Below are positions 17,596 to 26,105 of a stretch of 64,000 bases of DNA, one piece after another (within the stretch, counting starts at the first letter, position 1; each line of letters starts with the position of its first letter). Position numbers and translations under genes: made by a program. A model generated the notes under the pieces. That model searched no databases. It worked only from the letters and a program-made list of their open reading frames with translations, and had not been told where the DNA came from. The DNA is from Terriglobia bacterium (GTDB lineage: Bacteria > Acidobacteriota > Terriglobia > Acidiferrales > UBA7541): the NCBI GenBank assembly GCA_020073705.1, contig JAIQES010000014.1:1-64000 (forward strand), written 5' to 3'.

Positions 17596-17832
17596 GTGCC
17601 CACTTTGACTCGAGAGATACGCGAGCAACTGTTGACATACGACGAAACTTTTCAGAAGCTCGCACAACAGCATTCGGAATACGAAGCCCAGTTAAAGCAG
17701 CTCTCGGAAGCGACCTACCTGAATCTGGAAGACCTTCAGCGGCAAGTCACACTCAAGAAATTAAAATTAAGCGTTAAAGACGCGATGGAGCGGTACATCG
17801 TCCGGCGTCTGCATCAGCCACCGGGGCGATAG
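17596..17832 (+). CDS. YdcH-like (DUF465) small helical protein
   Basis: 78 residues from GTG 17596, chosen because AGGAGG ends about 6 bases before it; the frame is open to 17500 but that extension has no ribosome site. The protein is a helical hairpin: LTYDETFQKLAQQHSEYEAQL, then LNLEDLQRQVTLKKLKLSVKD, ending in a basic MERYIVRRLH. The H-x-Y/L-E and LKKxKLxxKD features are those of the YdcH/DUF465 family, whose function is unknown. It follows rimI by about 100 bp and precedes psd. Confidence 0.8.
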   Translation: MPTLTREIREQLLTYDETFQKLAQQHSEYEAQLKQLSEATYLNLEDLQRQVTLKKLKLSVKDAMERYIVRRLHQPPGR

Positions 17833-17876
17833 ACCCGTCGGCGCGGCGGCAAATTGAGATAGAATGTCGGCGAACT

Positions 17877-17904
17877 CAGGAGAAGTGTAGCGTTTTCTCT
17901 CCTG
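17877..17904 (+). promoter_or_regulatory. Hairpin in the leader of psd
   Basis: CAGGAGA (17877-17883) pairs with TCTCCTG (17898-17904), a 7-bp stem with a 14-nt loop. It lies 12 bp before the psd ATG, and the left arm contains an SD-like AGGAG. It could affect translation of psd. A TAGAAT hexamer lies upstream at 17860-17865. No known riboswitch is recognised. Confidence 0.3.
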
Positions 17905-17916
17905 TCAGGAATCCCC

Positions 17917-18528
17917 ATGGTCAAGGACGGCTACAAATTTTCCGCTGCACCGCTGCTATTAGGAATCGTGGCGCTTGTATTTCATTGGTACTGGCCGGGC
18001 GCTGCGCTGCTCCTGATGGGGGCATTTGTATTGTTTTTTTTCAGGGATCCCGAGAGAACGCCTCCATCCGATCCTGATGCAATTGTCTCTGCGGCCGATG
18101 GGCGCGTCATGGAAGTTGTCGAAGAAATGCGCGGCCCAAATCCCGGCCGCAGGATCAGCGTCTTTCTCTCCATTTTCGACGTGCATGTGAACCGGGCGCC
18201 GGTGACTGGCCGCATTGCGGCTATGGAATATCGCAAGGGGCGTTTCTATGCGGCGATGCGCGGGCGCGCATCGGAGGAAAACGAGCAGAATGTGATTCAC
18301 CTTTCCACCGACCACGGGGAGGTTGTTTTTAAGCAAATCGCCGGCTGGGTTGCCCGGCGCATCGTGTGTTGGAAGGCCGTGGGGGATTTCGTGACTCGGG
18401 GCGAGAGAGTAGGTATGATACGGTTTGGTTCACGCGTGGACATTTGGCTTCCAGAGCGTGTGGACATTCTGGTTCGTCCTGGGCAGCATGTAGCAGCGGG
18501 TTCGAGCGTCCTGGCGCGGTGGCGATGA
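17917..18528 (+). CDS. psd: Phosphatidylserine decarboxylase
   Basis: 203 residues. Converts phosphatidylserine to phosphatidylethanolamine at the inner membrane. Hydrophobic residues about 10-45 anchor it (LLLGIVALVFHWYW, LLMGAFVLFFF), then RDPERTPP, FLSIFDVHVNRAPVTG and LSTDHG. The self-cleavage site is in GMIRFGSRVD near residue 168: cleavage before Ser makes the pyruvoyl group. This short form with RFGSR resembles the archaeal/Acidobacteria type rather than the 320-residue E. coli enzyme. It overlaps pssA (ATGA), which makes its substrate. Confidence 0.92.
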   Translation: MVKDGYKFSAAPLLLGIVALVFHWYWPGAALLLMGAFVLFFFRDPERTPPSDPDAIVSAADGRVMEVVEEMRGPNPGRRISVFLSIFDVHVNRAPVTGRIAAMEYRKGRFYAAMRGRASEENEQNVIHLSTDHGEVVFKQIAGWVARRIVCWKAVGDFVTRGERVGMIRFGSRVDIWLPERVDILVRPGQHVAAGSSVLARWR

Positions 18529-19349
18529 CCAACTTTGAACAGCGTGAACTCGGGTTCCCCGGCTCTCGTCCCGGCAATCACCGATTGCGCCGCGGCATCT
18601 ACCTTTTGCCCAGTTTCCTTACCGTCGCCAACATGCTTTGCGGCTTCTACGCAGTGATGTCCACGCTCAGGGGCGGGGTCTCAGATTTGGATAACGCGGC
18701 GAAAGCCATCGGCCTCGCTATCTTATTCGACTCCTTTGACGGATTCGTGGCCCGTGCGACTGGCACCAGCAGCGAATTCGGCAAACAATTGGATTCGCTC
18801 GCCGACATGGTTAGTTTCGGCATCGCGCCCCCGGTGCTGGCATTCACCTGGGGCGTCCGCGGGATCTCGGAGATCGAAATGTTTGATACCCGGCGTATTC
18901 ACGCGATCGGCTGGTGGGTTGGCCTTGCCTTCGTGATTTGTTGCGCTTGGCGCCTTGCGCGGTTCAACATTCAGGGAATGGCGCCAGGTGGCGGATCGCG
19001 CTACTTCGTCGGGTTGCCGTGTCCCGCCGCTGCAGGCTTGATTGCGGCGACCATACACGCCATCAAGTTGCCGATTGAAGATTGGCGCTGGTCGATCGTT
19101 TGGCTGGCGGTCCTCGCAAGTACGGCGGCACTAATGGCGAGCACGGTGAAGTACCGCAGTTTCAAAGACGTACCGTTAGCGCGGCGCCAGCCTTCGTTGA
19201 TGATCATTCTGATCGCCTTGCTGGTATGGCTTATCGTTTTTTATTCCGAAGTCGTGCTGATGTTGCTTGCGACAAGCTACGTTGCGGTTGGACTCACGTT
19301 GCACGTCGTGCACGTCGTGCGCCACCGCCTGGTATCGCACCCCGTCTGA
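18525..19349 (+). CDS. pssA: CDP-diacylglycerol-serine O-phosphatidyltransferase
   Basis: 274 residues from ATG 18525. Makes phosphatidylserine from CDP-diacylglycerol and serine in the inner membrane. The CDP-alcohol phosphotransferase motif is perfect: DGxxAR at DGFVAR, eight residues, then G, and the two Asp at LDSLAD (residues about 66-88). About seven membrane helices are evident. A tandem GCACGTCGT duplication near the end encodes HVVHVV. Translationally coupled to psd, forming the two-step phosphatidylethanolamine pathway. Confidence 0.94.
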   Translation: MTNFEQRELGFPGSRPGNHRLRRGIYLLPSFLTVANMLCGFYAVMSTLRGGVSDLDNAAKAIGLAILFDSFDGFVARATGTSSEFGKQLDSLADMVSFGIAPPVLAFTWGVRGISEIEMFDTRRIHAIGWWVGLAFVICCAWRLARFNIQGMAPGGGSRYFVGLPCPAAAGLIAATIHAIKLPIEDWRWSIVWLAVLASTAALMASTVKYRSFKDVPLARRQPSLMIILIALLVWLIVFYSEVVLMLLATSYVAVGLTLHVVHVVRHRLVSHPV

Positions 19350-19352
19350 GAC

Positions 19353-20378
19353 ATGTCTCCTTTCCCTGTAGCGGTTCGTGTAGCCATTGCAGGCGCGGCA
19401 TCCCTGCGTGGCAAGGATTTGAAGCAGTGGCTTGAGGAAGCCAATTTCCCGGCAGCGGAAATCCGTCTGCTCGACGAGGAAATTGTGGCCGGTACTCTGA
19501 CCGAGGCAGGCGGCGAACCGGCAGTTGTCGAGACGGTGGATGAAGACAGTTTCGAGCGCGTGCGGTTCGCTTTTTTTGCCGGGTCAGCGGCGTTTTCAGC
19601 TCGCCATGGTGCTGAGGCGCGCCGTGCGGGCGCGACTGTGATTGATCTGAGTGGAGGCCTTGCGGCCGAATCCGGCGCGCGGTCCTGGATCCCGGCACTG
19701 GACTCGATCCTGCCGCCACCGGTCGGAAAAGTTGCGCCAGGCGAATCACAGACCTTATTTCTGGCGCCGTCGGCGCCTGCAGACGTGGCGATTTCACTTT
19801 CTGCGGCGTTTGCGCCGATGGGACTCGATAGGCTTGTCCTGACGTTCTTCCAGCCTGTGTCGGAGCGCGGGCGGGAGGGTGTCGAGGAATTGGAAAGCCA
19901 GGTGGTCCAACTCCTTTCCTTCGAACCAATTTCGCAAAGCGTCTTTGACAGCCAGGTTGGGTTCAATATGCTTGCAAGCTATGGTGAGGGAAGCAGCGAA
20001 AAGCTGGCCGATGTTCGCTCAGGATATGTGGGCGAAGTTCGAAACTACCTGGCAGGCCGCGCGCCATTGCCGGCCATCGCTGTGGTGGCGGCTCCAGTGT
20101 TCTATTCCCACGCATTCACTGCATACGCCGAGTTTAAGGCGCCTCCTGCGCTGGAAGATCTCGTAGCCCGCATGCAAATTGCGGGCTTGAAGGTGGCCCC
20201 GGCGAATGATGGGGCGCCGACAAATGTCAGCGTTGCCGGGGAAGGGCGGCCCGTGCTCGGGCAACCGGAGCGTGATTCGAGCATCGAAAGCGGTGTCTGG
20301 CTTTGGGGCGCGGCGGACAATCTGCGGGTACCCACCGCGAACGCCGTGGCCATCGCGGAGAAGCTCCTTGCATCGTAA
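19353..20378 (+). CDS. Aspartate-semialdehyde dehydrogenase-like protein lacking the catalytic Cys
   Basis: 341 residues. The fold is that of aspartate-semialdehyde dehydrogenase / USG-1: AIAGAASLRGKDLKQWLEE at the N-terminus, FAFFAGSAAFSARHGAEARRAGATVIDLSGG near 75-105, and APVFYSHAFTAYAEF near 240 with the conserved His. The catalytic-cysteine segment, normally like NPNCST, is replaced by LFLAPSAPADVAISL near 133-147 with no Cys; only one-enzyme dead or altered chemistry is likely. It could be a USG-1-like paralogue with a binding role. It lies 3 bp after pssA and its end overlaps the likely lptE start. Confidence 0.8.
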   Translation: MSPFPVAVRVAIAGAASLRGKDLKQWLEEANFPAAEIRLLDEEIVAGTLTEAGGEPAVVETVDEDSFERVRFAFFAGSAAFSARHGAEARRAGATVIDLSGGLAAESGARSWIPALDSILPPPVGKVAPGESQTLFLAPSAPADVAISLSAAFAPMGLDRLVLTFFQPVSERGREGVEELESQVVQLLSFEPISQSVFDSQVGFNMLASYGEGSSEKLADVRSGYVGEVRNYLAGRAPLPAIAVVAAPVFYSHAFTAYAEFKAPPALEDLVARMQIAGLKVAPANDGAPTNVSVAGEGRPVLGQPERDSSIESGVWLWGAADNLRVPTANAVAIAEKLLAS

Positions 20379-21006
20379 CTCACAAGGCGAGACCAGCCAC
20401 AGAGACACCGAGTATCGGATTGCTGCTGCTATACGCGGCCGCTTTCCATTAGGATTCCCTGTTTCTTTTCTTGCTCTGTGCCTCTGTGTCTCTGTAGCCT
20501 TATTCCTGTCCGCTTGCGGCTATCATGTCGGCGGAACGGCTTCGCGCTTGCCTCCCGGACTCAAAGTTATCTCGGTGCCTGCGCTTGAAAACCGGACGAG
20601 TCGCTATCGCGTCGAACAACTCATGACCGAAGCCGTGATTCATGAATTTCTCGCGCGCACGAAGTACCGGATCGTCTCGACCGGAGATTCGGCTGATGCG
20701 GTACTGCACGGCGAAATTACGAGCCTCGAAACAACCCCCGTGGTATTCGACACCACGACGATTCCGAACACGAATGCCGCGGCGGCCCGAGTCACCGTGA
20801 TGCTTGTGTCCGTGCGGCTCAAAGTGTGGCTCGAGGAGCGTGAAACGAAAAAGGTTCTCTACCGGAACGATAACTTCCTCTTTCGCGAGCCTTACGAGGT
20901 TTCGACGAATACAGCAACTTTCTTTGACGAACAAGGGCCGGCGCTGGGCCGCATGGCGCGGGATTTCGCCTCACGGCTGGTCGCGGACGTGCTGGAGAAC
21001 TTTTGA
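20368..21006 (+). CDS. lptE: LPS-assembly lipoprotein LptE
   Basis: Lipoprotein with lipobox LSAC followed by GYHVGGTASRLPPGLK, the LptE/RlpB opening. LptE plugs LptD and helps place LPS in the outer membrane. Later motifs are VPALENRTSRYRVEQLMTEA and LREPYEVS-like FREPYEVSTN. No ATG, GTG or TTG lies in frame between the upstream stop and the lipobox; TTG 20368, with GGAGAAG about 6 bases before it, is the best start and gives 212 residues with a long polar leader. The hydrophobic part of the signal is encoded by an arm of an inverted repeat (20396-20498). Confidence 0.78.
   Translation: MHRNSQGETSHRDTEYRIAAAIRGRFPLGFPVSFLALCLCVSVALFLSACGYHVGGTASRLPPGLKVISVPALENRTSRYRVEQLMTEAVIHEFLARTKYRIVSTGDSADAVLHGEITSLETTPVVFDTTTIPNTNAAAARVTVMLVSVRLKVWLEERETKKVLYRNDNFLFREPYEVSTNTATFFDEQGPALGRMARDFASRLVADVLENF
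20395..20498. repeat. Inverted repeat at the 5' end of lptE
   Basis: AGCCACAGAGACACCGAG (20395-20412) is answered by CTCTGTGTCTCTGTAGC (20482-20498), the reverse complement with two mismatches; the right side also contains a tandem CTCTGTG unit. The style matches dispersed CTCTGTG-type intergenic repeats known from several phyla. The right arm lies inside the lptE signal-peptide coding sequence. Confidence 0.6.
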
Positions 21007-22049
21007 TGGCACCGCTCTCGCCTGAGCAGCTTCTCGGACGGCTGGTGAAGGGGAAGCCCGTCCCGGGGATTCTTCTGCTGGGCGGAGAAACGTACTTGCG
21101 TGAATTGTGCGCCCGGAAAATTTCGGATGCCTATGTGCCGGAAGGAGTCCGCGATTGGGGCGTCACGCGATTTTCCGCCGCCGCCGACTCGCTTTCTGCG
21201 ATTCTCGGCCAGGCACAGACACTGCCGATGCTTGCGCCGCGGCAGGTGATTTTCGTCAGTGACGTGGCAGCCTGGGAGCGCCTGGGCGACGATTCTCGCG
21301 ACGCGCTTGTGATTCAATTATCGGCATACCTGGATAATCCTGCGCCGTTTTCCGTGCTCGTGTTTGAAGCAAACGCTTTGGACAAGCGAATGCGTCTCGG
21401 GAAGATGTTTGCGGAGAAAACAGTGGTCGTCGCCGCCGAGCTTTCGAACGATCCCGCGGAGCGTGCCAAACTGGCCTGGGCGCTCGCTTTCGAAATGGCG
21501 CGTGAGTTGGGTGTGGAGCTGGAGCGCGACGCCGCAGAAGAACTCTCGGAGATTTTCAACGGGGACCTCGCGGCAATCCGCACGGAACTCGAAAAACTGG
21601 CGGCCTATGTGGGCGACCGCCGCCGCGTCACGCGCGCCGACGTCGAACTGCTGGCCGTATCGGCCCGGAAGTATTCGGTCTGGGAGCTGGCGGAAATGCT
21701 TGCTTCGCGCCAGCCCTCGCTTGCCCTGGAATTCCTGGATAGCTTGTTGCGGGAGGGCGAACAGCCGGCTCAGTTGCTCGGGGCCCTGGCATGGATGTAC
21801 CGCAAATTGCTCGAAGCGCAGGAACTGCCCGCAGGCGCCACGGGATGGCAGGCCGCCAGCCGTCTCGGCATGAGGCCGGCCACCGCCGAACTGGCGGTGC
21901 GGCAATCGCGAAAGTTTCCCAGGACGCAGCTCACCAGGGGACTGGCGGCTCTGTACGAGGCGGACAGCCGCCTGAAATCGGGCGGCACAAGCCAGCGCGC
22001 CGTGATGGAATTTCTGGTGGCACAGCTTGCCTCATCCACCCTGGCATAG
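21006..22049 (+). CDS. holA: DNA polymerase III delta subunit
   Basis: 347 residues from ATG 21006, overlapping the lptE stop as TGATG. The delta subunit opens the sliding clamp within the clamp loader. The N-terminal GILLLGGETYLRELCARKI, central VLVFEANALDKRMRLGKMF, DPAERAKLAW and the C-terminal collar AYVGDRRRVTRADVELLAVSARKYSVWELAEML match HolA. It lacks a functional Walker A, as expected. lptE-holA adjacency is common in bacteria, which supports both calls. Confidence 0.92.
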   Translation: MAPLSPEQLLGRLVKGKPVPGILLLGGETYLRELCARKISDAYVPEGVRDWGVTRFSAAADSLSAILGQAQTLPMLAPRQVIFVSDVAAWERLGDDSRDALVIQLSAYLDNPAPFSVLVFEANALDKRMRLGKMFAEKTVVVAAELSNDPAERAKLAWALAFEMARELGVELERDAAEELSEIFNGDLAAIRTELEKLAAYVGDRRRVTRADVELLAVSARKYSVWELAEMLASRQPSLALEFLDSLLREGEQPAQLLGALAWMYRKLLEAQELPAGATGWQAASRLGMRPATAELAVRQSRKFPRTQLTRGLAALYEADSRLKSGGTSQRAVMEFLVAQLASSTLA

Positions 22050-22071
22050 CTCCCTCGCCATAAAACAAAAA

Positions 22072-22096
22072 CGCCCGGGAAGTAACTCCCCGGGCG
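22072..22096 (-). terminator. Rho-independent terminator of rpsT
   Basis: CGCCCGGG (22072-22079) pairs with CCCGGGCG (22089-22096), loop 9 nt. On the minus strand the stem is followed by TTTTTGTTTT, a strong T tract. It lies just past the rpsT stop and before the holA stop, so it mainly serves rpsT. Confidence 0.85.
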
Positions 22097-22130
22097 CTCA
22101 TTTCAAAGCTCAGAACCGTTTTCGAGGCCG

Positions 22131-22436
22131 CTAGGCCTTGGCCGTGGCGCGCAAACCATTTGTTGCGAGGGTCAGCCGCGACTTGTAGCGGTTGCCCGTG
22201 TTTTCCTCGAGCACACCCTTGCTGATTGCGCGGTCGATGGCAGACAGCGTCGGCTGGAGCAAAGTCCCGGCGGAAGTTGCGTCCTTTGCATCAATCGCCG
22301 TGCGCAGACGCTTCATGATCGTTCGCACGCGGGTGCGGTTTGCGCGGTTGATTTCCGCGCGCACATGGGATTGCTTTGCCCGCTTCAGTACGGACTTCTT
22401 GCGTTTCTTTACCTTTGTAGGTGCTCCTTGCGCCAT
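22131..22436 (-). CDS. rpsT: 30S ribosomal protein S20
   Basis: 101 residues, basic and helical. KRKKSVLKRAKQSHVRAEINR and TRVRTIMKRLRTAIDAKDA near the N-terminus, followed by LLQPTLSAIDRAISKGVLEENTGNRYKSRL, are the S20 signature. It binds 16S rRNA early in 30S assembly. An AGGAGA ribosome site and a TTGACA promoter are upstream. Monocistronic, ending at a strong hairpin terminator. Confidence 0.95.
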   Translation of the reverse strand: MAQGAPTKVKKRKKSVLKRAKQSHVRAEINRANRTRVRTIMKRLRTAIDAKDATSAGTLLQPTLSAIDRAISKGVLEENTGNRYKSRLTLATNGLRATAKA

Positions 22437-22470
22437 TCAGATCTCCTCTTTTGGGTTAATCGAATCAACT

Positions 22471-22499
22471 ACACTATCGGAGGCGCATCTCTTTGTCAA
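22471..22499 (-). promoter_or_regulatory. Predicted promoter of rpsT
   Basis: On the minus strand TTGACA (22494-22499) and TAGTGT (22471-22476) are separated by exactly 17 bp. The AGGAGAT ribosome site and ATG 22436 follow about 30 bp downstream. Confidence 0.65.
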
Positions 22500-22652
22500 C
22501 GAACGCCCAAGGCTTGGGCTCGCATTCTAGGGTCGCGTTCTTGACCCATCTGTGTGCTTCGAGTACGCTGTGAATGAAAGCTCCTCTCGGAGTCTGGAGG
22601 TGTGGACCTCATCGGCTAGTAGCATTCTGAAGCGTAGTGGGCCGAATCTTCC

Positions 22653-23657
22653 ATGCGACGCACTGTACAAATTCCCGTCGGGATTCAATCCCTGTTTGGC
22701 ACCCTTGACGAGAACCTCAAGCTGCTGGAATCCGCCCTGCGCGTGACCACTCAATTGCACGATGACCACCTTTCCATCGAAGGCGAAACCGCCCAGGTCG
22801 ATCGGGCCGTCCGTATTCTCAATGAATATAACCAGCTCGTCCGCGAGGGCCGCCACATGAACCATAGCGACGTTAAAGCCATGATTCGCGTCGCGACGGA
22901 GGATCCGAAGACCACGCTGCGGCAGGTGCTTGAGCCGGGCGCACCAGCACGTGCACGCGTGTTCGGCAAGAAAACGGTTACCCCCAAGAGTTCGAACCAG
23001 CGGCAGTACATGGAATCCATCGAGAAAAACGACATGGTCTTCGCTGTCGGTCCTGGCGGCACCGGGAAGACCTATCTGGCCGTGGCCATGGCGGTCTCCG
23101 CGTTGCTTACCAAGCAAGTGTCCCGCATCATTCTGGTGCGTCCCGCGGTCGAAGCGGGCGAGCGACTTGGATTTCTCCCTGGGACGCTTCAGCAGAAAAT
23201 CGATCCCTATATGCGGCCGCTGTATGACGCGCTGTATGACATGCTCGACGCCGACAAGCTGGAGCGGTTTCTGGAAAAGGGCATTGTCGAAGTCGCGCCG
23301 CTCGCGTTCATGCGGGGCCGCACGCTCAACGATTCCTTTGTGATTCTGGACGAAGCACAAAACACGACCAGCGAACAGATGAAGATGTTTCTCACGCGCC
23401 TCGGGTTCAATTCCAAGGCCGTCATTACCGGAGATATTACACAAATTGATTTGCCCGCCGGGCGGCGTTCCGGTCTGGTCGAGGCGCTCGAAGTCGTCGG
23501 CGGGATCGAAGGGATCGCATTCGTCAATTTCAATGAACGCGACGTCGTGCGGCATAACCTCGTCCAACAGATCATCAAGGCCTATGAAGAGTTCGGCGGC
23601 GGCGAGGTTCGGCGCACGGCGCCGGCCGAAAACGGCAGGACTGAACCAGTGAAGTAA
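22653..23657 (+). CDS. PhoH-family ATPase
   Basis: 334 residues. A KH-like N-terminal region ([26 protein letters not shown]) precedes the PhoH RecA-like domain. Walker [17 protein letters not shown] is near residue 131, then [20 protein letters not shown], Walker [22 protein letters not shown] near 228, and the arginine-bearing [10 protein letters not shown]. PhoH partners YbeY in RNA metabolism in many bacteria; ybeY follows 14 bp downstream. A ribosome site is not obvious. Biochemical role, RNA helicase or nuclease partner, is not settled for the family. Confidence 0.92.
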   Translation: MRRTVQIPVGIQSLFGTLDENLKLLESALRVTTQLHDDHLSIEGETAQVDRAVRILNEYNQLVREGRHMNHSDVKAMIRVATEDPKTTLRQVLEPGAPARARVFGKKTVTPKSSNQRQYMESIEKNDMVFAVGPGGTGKTYLAVAMAVSALLTKQVSRIILVRPAVEAGERLGFLPGTLQQKIDPYMRPLYDALYDMLDADKLERFLEKGIVEVAPLAFMRGRTLNDSFVILDEAQNTTSEQMKMFLTRLGFNSKAVITGDITQIDLPAGRRSGLVEALEVVGGIEGIAFVNFNERDVVRHNLVQQIIKAYEEFGGGEVRRTAPAENGRTEPVK

Positions 23658-23671
23658 CGCATCGCACTCCA

Positions 23672-24091
23672 ATGATCATCAACCGCCAGCGCCGTGTTCC
23701 TGTGGCCGTCAAGCCTCTGGAAGATTTCTATGAGCGCGTCCGGCGAGAATTGCGCTTCCCGGCGGAAGGCGTGACGGTCCGGCTGATCAGCGACACCGCT
23801 ATGGCTCGCCTCAACCGGACGTTCCGCAACAAACGCGGCTCCACCGATGTGCTTTCGTTTCCCTCGAATGGCGCAAGGCCGAGCCAAAACACGGAATACG
23901 CCGGGGACATCGCCATTTCTCCCGAAACGGCGCGCCGTAATGCGCGCCGGTTCTCGCGCTCGCTTCCAGTGGAAATGCGCATCCTGATCCTGCACGGCAT
24001 GCTTCACTTGGCAGGCTACGATCATGAAAGAGACCACGGGGAAATGGACCGCCTGGAGCGGCGTCTTCGCCGGCGATTGGGAATCGACTGA
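23672..24091 (+). CDS. ybeY: Endoribonuclease YbeY
   Basis: 139 residues. Single-strand-specific metallo-endoribonuclease for 16S rRNA maturation and ribosome quality control. The zinc motif HxxxHxxxxxH is seen as HGMLHLAGYDH near residue 110, preceded by the conserved GSTDVLSFPSN and GDIAISPETA segments. Lies between PhoH and a CorC-type gene, the classical phoH-ybeY-corC order, with 2-14 bp gaps. Confidence 0.95.
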   Translation: MIINRQRRVPVAVKPLEDFYERVRRELRFPAEGVTVRLISDTAMARLNRTFRNKRGSTDVLSFPSNGARPSQNTEYAGDIAISPETARRNARRFSRSLPVEMRILILHGMLHLAGYDHERDHGEMDRLERRLRRRLGID

Positions 24092-24093
24092 CG

Positions 24094-25371
24094 ATGATGA
24101 CGTTCCTCTATGCATTGGCCCTGTCGGCGCTCGGTGTGGGTCTGGTGGTGTTCTCCTACCTCGACCGGATTTACCGCGAACTGGGCCGCGTCACGACGGG
24201 CCACGTGCACGTGCATCTGGAAATCTTCGAAGCCGAGATCGAGCCTCACTTCGGTCTGGAACGCGCCCAGGCTGCTTCCGGATTCCGTCTGCTCGCGAAT
24301 TTGTGGCTGGTCATGGTCACGGCAGGAACCGCTCGCGGCGTCATCGTGTTTGTACCCGGGACATGGGACGCATTGGTGCAGGCCCTTGTCTACGTCCTGG
24401 TGGAAGTGCTGCTGCTCGCACAGTTCATTCCTGATTTTCTGCTTGTTCGGACGACCGGCCGGTGGCTTCTCCGCCTGGCTCTCGTGATCCGTGCGGTCCT
24501 CTGGATCGTTTGGCCGTTTCGCGTGGTATTGGAGATGGCTGTTTCGCTCGCGCACATATCCGACGACCATCCTTCTGATCGTTCGACCACGCCACAGGAG
24601 GGAATCGAAGCCCTCGTCGATGCCGCCGAGCAGGAGGGCATCCTCGAGCGTGACGAAGCGCAAATGATCGAGCAAGTCGTCGAGTTCAGCGATAAGCGTG
24701 TTCTGGAGTTTATGACGCCGCGGCCGGAGGTGGTCGCTATTCCAGCAAACTCTACGGTCGAGCAGCTCCGCAAACTCCTGATCGCGACCAAATTCTCGCG
24801 TGTCCCGGTCTATGAAGGATCCCTGGATGACGTGATTGGTGTTGTGTTCGCCCGGGACTTGCTGCAGATCCCCGAGGACGAAGCCCGGCGCCGGATCGTG
24901 CGTGAGTTGGTACGGCCCGTTTTTTTTGTTCCGGAGACCAAGCACGGCTCCGATTTGTTGAAGGAGATGCAACGGCGGAATCAGCAGATGGCCATCGTAG
25001 TCGATGAGCATGGTTCGGTTGCAGGTGTTGTGACGGTCGAAGATCTCGTGGAAGAAATTGTTGGTGAAATCGGGGAGGATGATCGTGTGCCCGCCCCGGA
25101 TGCTGTGCGTGAGCCCGATGGGAGCCTGGTCCTTCGCGGCAGCGTGTCACTCGAAAAGGTGCAGGAGCTTTTTGGTGTGGAATGGAATGTCACCGGAGAG
25201 GAATCCGCCACGACGATTGCCGGGCTGCTCAATCATATCGCCGGGCATGTTCCTTCACCGGGGGAACACATCGATTACGGCGGCCTGCGCTTCGAGATTC
25301 TGGAAGCCAATCAAAGGAAAGTTCTGCGTCTCCGTGCCCGCCGGCTTCCTGCCGCAGTTTCCGCCGGCTGA
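24094..25371 (+). CDS. CorC/HlyC-family CBS-domain membrane protein
   Basis: 425 residues. The first 165 residues hold about four hydrophobic segments, resembling a reduced DUF21 (CNNM) membrane domain. A CBS pair covers about 205-330 (VLEFMTPRPEVVAIPANSTV, FSRVPVYEGSLDDVIGVVFARDLL, MAIVVDEHGSVAGVVTVEDLVEEIVGEI), followed by a CorC_HlyC domain ending GLRFEILEANQRKVLRL. The family is linked to Mg/Co efflux or membrane stress. ATG at 24097 is an equally possible start. Third gene of the phoH-ybeY run. Confidence 0.85.
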   Translation: MMTFLYALALSALGVGLVVFSYLDRIYRELGRVTTGHVHVHLEIFEAEIEPHFGLERAQAASGFRLLANLWLVMVTAGTARGVIVFVPGTWDALVQALVYVLVEVLLLAQFIPDFLLVRTTGRWLLRLALVIRAVLWIVWPFRVVLEMAVSLAHISDDHPSDRSTTPQEGIEALVDAAEQEGILERDEAQMIEQVVEFSDKRVLEFMTPRPEVVAIPANSTVEQLRKLLIATKFSRVPVYEGSLDDVIGVVFARDLLQIPEDEARRRIVRELVRPVFFVPETKHGSDLLKEMQRRNQQMAIVVDEHGSVAGVVTVEDLVEEIVGEIGEDDRVPAPDAVREPDGSLVLRGSVSLEKVQELFGVEWNVTGEESATTIAGLLNHIAGHVPSPGEHIDYGGLRFEILEANQRKVLRLRARRLPAAVSAG

Positions 25372-25397
25372 TTCCTACAAAAGGTTCCCAGGGTGGC

Positions 25398-26105
25398 CTA
25401 GCTGATCAGTTTGGCAATCAGAAATGCCGCGCCGGCAGCGAGGCCCCCGGTTACGACCGTTTGCATACCACCCTTGAACGGGTTGATGCCGGTGAATCGC
25501 CCCTTCACCCATCCGAAGACGGCGAGGGCAAGCAATGTCACGCCGATAGACCACCACAATCCCGCCCGCACGTTGGATAACAGCATGTAGGGAGCAAGCG
25601 GGATCATCCCTCCGACGATATACGACATTGCGATAGTCAGCGCACTGCTCCGCGCTCTCTTGGGCTGCGGTTCCTCGAGCCCGAGTTCGAACCGCATCAT
25701 GAAATCGACCCAGCGGTTTTGATCGCCGGTGATCGCCTTTACCACGGGAGCCATTTCCGTCTCGCTCAGCCCATAATCGCGAAATACCTGGGCAACCTCT
25801 TCGATTTCCACGTCGCGCACTTCAACGGTTTCGCGGATCTCGCGTTCGCGCTCCGATACGTAATGCTCAAGATCAGTCTTGGCAGCGAGGTACCCGCCCA
25901 GGCCCATCGCGATCGACCCGGCAGCGATTTCCGCGAGGCCAGCGGTGACCACGAGTGCAGAAGCATGAGGATTCGAAGCGAGCGCGCCGGATATGCCGGC
26001 GGCGAGAGCGAACGGGACCGTCAAGCCGTCAGACATTCCGATGACGACATCGCGGACCGATGCAGTTGCTGTGAAGTGTTGCTCGATATGGGGTGTTGCA
26101 GGCAT
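25398..26105 (-). CDS. VIT1/CCC1-family transporter
   Basis: 235 residues from ATG 26105; the longer frame reads through the antisense of the promoter region and was rejected. The first helix carries RDVVIGMSDGLTVPFALAAGISG, the VIT/CCC1 signature, then IAAGSIAMGLGGYLAAKTDLEHY and a cytoplasmic charged helix (EREREIRETVEVRDVEIEEV). The last three membrane helices include MSYIVGGMIPLAPYML and TGINPFKGGMQTVVTGGLAAG. Members move Fe2+ or Mn2+. Convergent with the CorC-type gene. Confidence 0.88.
   Translation of the reverse strand: MPATPHIEQHFTATASVRDVVIGMSDGLTVPFALAAGISGALASNPHASALVVTAGLAEIAAGSIAMGLGGYLAAKTDLEHYVSEREREIRETVEVRDVEIEEVAQVFRDYGLSETEMAPVVKAITGDQNRWVDFMMRFELGLEEPQPKRARSSALTIAMSYIVGGMIPLAPYMLLSNVRAGLWWSIGVTLLALAVFGWVKGRFTGINPFKGGMQTVVTGGLAAGAAFLIAKLIS

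Noticed and set aside
19300-19330. Tandem GCACGTCGT repeat at the end of pssA
   Set aside because: A two-copy coding repeat giving HVVHVV; no sign of function beyond the protein.
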